This document shows, piece after piece, positions 4,649 to 6,967 of a DNA stretch of 6,967 bases. Under the pieces are notes generated by a model. It ran no database searches. It saw only the letters and a program-made list of their open reading frames with translations, and was not told the DNA's origin. Both the position numbers and the translations under genes were made by a program. Each line of letters opens with the position of its first letter. Positions within the stretch are counted from its first letter, which is position 1. The DNA comes from JACKOD01 sp041591635 (GTDB taxonomy: Bacteria > Pseudomonadota > Gammaproteobacteria > Pseudomonadales > Oleiphilaceae): contig JBFHRO010000171.1 in NCBI GenBank assembly GCA_041591635.1, forward strand, positions 1-6,967, written 5' to 3'.

Positions 4649-6873
4649 GCGGATTGCGTCGGATCGGCCTTATCGGCAATCCCAACTGTGGCAAAACGAC
4701 GCTTTTCAATGCGTTGACGGGTACCCGTCAGCGGGTGGGTAACTGGCCGGGGGTTACTGTCGAGCGCAAGAGTGGCGACTATATTCACGAAGGCGAACAC
4801 TTCACCATTATCGACCTGCCCGGAACCTATTCCCTGATCGCCGCCCCCGAGGGTGATTCTCTCGACGAGCAGATTGCCCAGAGTTTTATTCTGGGCCGCG
4901 ACGCCGACCTGCTGGTCAACGTGATTGACGCGGCAAGCCTGGAGCGGGGGCTGTATCTCACCTCACAGTTATTTGACACCGGCATTCCCTTTATCGTTGC
5001 GCTGAACATGGTGGACGTGGCTCGGGACAAAGGCATTCACGTCGATCCGCAGGCGCTTGCCGATGTACTGGGCTGCCCGGTGGTGCCCCTGGTTGCCAGC
5101 CGGGGCGAGGGTCTTAACTCGCTGATGGATGTGGTCGAAAACCGGCTGCTCAAAGGCGTCTGCACCCCCCGCCCGTTCAGTTACCCGGAATCCATCGAGG
5201 CTTTGCTTGCCAATGGCCGGGCCAAAACTGAAAACACAGGCAACCCGCCCATTGCGGACGTGATGCAGATAGAGCACCAAACGCCCGATCTGGCCGCCGA
5301 AATGATCAAAGCCCGTTACCTGTGGGTCGATAGCCTGATTGCCGACGTTCAGACCTCGCATCGGCACCGCAAACCGGCGCTGAGTGAGCGCCTCGATGAT
5401 CTGGTGCTGCACCGGATACTGGCCTTGCCGGTTTTCCTGGGCGTGATGTACCTGTTGTTTATGTTCGCCATCAACATTGGCGGAGCGTTCATCGATTTCT
5501 TCGACCAAACCGCCGCCGCGCTGTTTGTTGAATCACCGCGCTGGTTGCTTGAGCAAATGCATAGCCCTGATTGGCTCACCGCCTTTGTTGCCGATGGCGT
5601 GGGCGGCGGCGTGCAGCTGGTGGCCAGTTTTATCCCCGTCATCGCCTGTCTGTTTCTGGCGCTTTCCTTTCTCGAAGACGTGGGTTACATGGCCCGGGCC
5701 GCCTTCATTGTCGATCGCATGATGCGTGCTTTGGGCCTGCCGGGCAAAGCCTTTGTCCCTTTGATTGTCGGCTTTGGCTGCAATGTGCCGTCGGTGATGG
5801 CGGCACGCACCCTGAACCGCGAAAGCGACCGGCTGGTCACCTCCATGATGGCGCCCTACATGTCCTGCGGGGCACGCCTCACCGTGTACGCTCTTTTTGC
5901 CGCCGCCTTTTTCCCCGACAACGGCCAAAATCTGGTGTTTTCGCTCTACCTCATTGGCATTGCCGTGGCGGTTTTTACCGCATTTCTGCTGCGTCGCTTC
6001 ATGCTGCCGGCACAGGACACCAGCTTTATCATGGAACTGCCGCCTTACCTGATGCCGACCCTGCGTAATCTGCTCATGCACACCTGGCACCGCCTTAAGG
6101 GGTTTGTGCTGCGGGCAGGCAAGGCCATTGTCTCTGTGGTAATCATCTTGAATGTGCTCAGTTCACTTGGTACCGATGGCAGCTTCGGCAATCAGAACCG
6201 GGAAACCTCGATGCTCTCTACTATTGGCAAAAGCATCACGCCTGTGTTCAGCCCCATGGGTATTGACGAGGACAACTGGCCAGCGACGGTCGGCATTTTT
6301 ACCGGGTTGTTCGCCAAAGAAGTGGTCGTTGGCACCCTGGATGCACTCTACTCGGTCGCGCCCAGCTCAAGTGCCGACTTCAATCTGACAGCGGCCTTGC
6401 AGACAGCCGCGCTGACGATTCCCGCCAACATCACCGAAGTCTTTGTTAACGCCGGCAATCCACTGGGCCTGGCACTGGGCGATCTGACCGACACCCAGGC
6501 TGTGGCCCAAGCGCAGGCGGTAACCCTCACCACCATTGGCGCATTACAGCAAAAGTTTCATGGCGTTTGGGGCGCATTTTCCTATTTGCTGTTTATCTTG
6601 CTGTACATGCCTTGTGTCGCCACCGTCGGCGCCATCATCAAGGAACACGGCAAGTATTGGGCCGGATTCAGCATGCTCTGGTCCTTCAGTCTGGCCTATA
6701 CCCTGGCGGTTTCTGTTTATCAGTTGGCCAACCTCAGCACCCTGGGGGTATCCGCCATCGCCTGGCCCATAGCGCTGGTACTGCTGCAAGCACTCCTTGT
6801 GCGGCTATTGCTGCGACACGGAGGGCGTCAGGCGGCGCGGGAAAACCTGATTCCTGCGGTGAATCTGGGCTGA
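4645..6873 (+). CDS. feoB: FeoB ferrous iron uptake G-protein / transporter
   Basis: FeoB is the inner-membrane permease that brings Fe(II) into the cytoplasm. The 742-residue length is close to the usual 750-775. The N-terminal G-domain shows G1 GNPNCGKT (11-18), G2 Thr38 in GVTVE, G3 DLPG (57-60), G4 NMVD (121-124) and a G5-like SRGEG (152-156). A helical spacer domain follows (about 165-250). The membrane part begins near 258. It carries SFLEDVGYMAR (341-351), the first gate motif with GCNVP (378-382), MSCGARL with Cys408 (406-412), and the second gate motif GLFAKEVVVGT (554-564). Further hydrophobic helices run to about 735. The start overlaps feoA by 4 nt, with GAGG about 10 nt upstream. 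The protein looks complete and intact. No feoC is found in the 94 bases after the stop. Confidence 0.97.
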   Translation: MSGLRRIGLIGNPNCGKTTLFNALTGTRQRVGNWPGVTVERKSGDYIHEGEHFTIIDLPGTYSLIAAPEGDSLDEQIAQSFILGRDADLLVNVIDAASLERGLYLTSQLFDTGIPFIVALNMVDVARDKGIHVDPQALADVLGCPVVPLVASRGEGLNSLMDVVENRLLKGVCTPRPFSYPESIEALLANGRAKTENTGNPPIADVMQIEHQTPDLAAEMIKARYLWVDSLIADVQTSHRHRKPALSERLDDLVLHRILALPVFLGVMYLLFMFAINIGGAFIDFFDQTAAALFVESPRWLLEQMHSPDWLTAFVADGVGGGVQLVASFIPVIACLFLALSFLEDVGYMARAAFIVDRMMRALGLPGKAFVPLIVGFGCNVPSVMAARTLNRESDRLVTSMMAPYMSCGARLTVYALFAAAFFPDNGQNLVFSLYLIGIAVAVFTAFLLRRFMLPAQDTSFIMELPPYLMPTLRNLLMHTWHRLKGFVLRAGKAIVSVVIILNVLSSLGTDGSFGNQNRETSMLSTIGKSITPVFSPMGIDEDNWPATVGIFTGLFAKEVVVGTLDALYSVAPSSSADFNLTAALQTAALTIPANITEVFVNAGNPLGLALGDLTDTQAVAQAQAVTLTTIGALQQKFHGVWGAFSYLLFILLYMPCVATVGAIIKEHGKYWAGFSMLWSFSLAYTLAVSVYQLANLSTLGVSAIAWPIALVLLQALLVRLLLRHGGRQAARENLIPAVNLG

Positions 6874-6967
6874 CGCGCTGACATCGGGTACAGATCAAAC
6901 CCGGCAACAACGAAAAAGAGGCTGTGCAACGCAGGCGACGTAAAAAAGACAAAAGGCAGAAGGCAGA

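Noticed and set aside
4357..4800. Minus-strand open frame of 147 codons
   Set aside because: It runs antisense through the Fur box, all of feoA and the start of feoB.
6924..6967. GTG start of a new gene (MQRRRRKKDK...)
   Set aside because: The purine-rich AAAGAGG is only 2 nt before the GTG, the frame is cut after 14 codons, and the composition is low-complexity and basic.

Overview
The window looks like an ordinary chromosomal segment of a gammaproteobacterium, with roughly balanced to moderately high GC in the genes and AT-rich intergenic regions. The long (about 530-residue) isocitrate lyase closely resembles the Pseudomonas-type enzyme, and the feoA-feoB pair has a Fur-box-like site in front of it. 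A Pseudomonas, marine oligotroph or Oceanospirillum-like lineage would fit, but the genus cannot be fixed from this sequence. I see no rRNA, tRNA, CRISPR array, insertion sequence or prophage hallmark.

Layout. Positions 1-4000 are coded on the minus strand. Read in the direction of transcription (right to left), they hold isocitrate lyase aceA (3980 to 2382) and a strong intrinsic terminator (2321-2361). Next comes a short spacer with three tandem A/C-rich repeats (about 2237-2281), then an unrecognised 186-residue protein with an ADP-ribosyltransferase-like N-terminal signature (2219 to 1659). A LysR-family regulator follows (1616 to 675), and after a probable extended -10 promoter comes the 5' part of an exported ethylbenzene-dehydrogenase-like haem-domain protein (575 running off the left edge). 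A 434-bp AT-rich divergent region (3981-4414) separates this block from feoA and feoB on the plus strand (4415-6873). The last 94 bases hold no gene I can support.

How the genes relate. FeoA and FeoB form a translationally coupled (4-nt overlap) ferrous iron uptake operon, probably Fur-repressed. AceA is the glyoxylate-bypass enzyme for growth on acetate and fatty acids and appears to be a single-gene unit closed by its own terminator. The ART-like gene and the LysR gene are 42 bp apart on one strand and may be cotranscribed. The LysR protein could control the downstream exported haem-domain gene, but this rests on position only.

The least explained items are the ART-like protein with its repeat-bearing leader, and the CxxxCH (not CxxCH) motif in the exported protein. 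No clearly new multi-gene system is evident.
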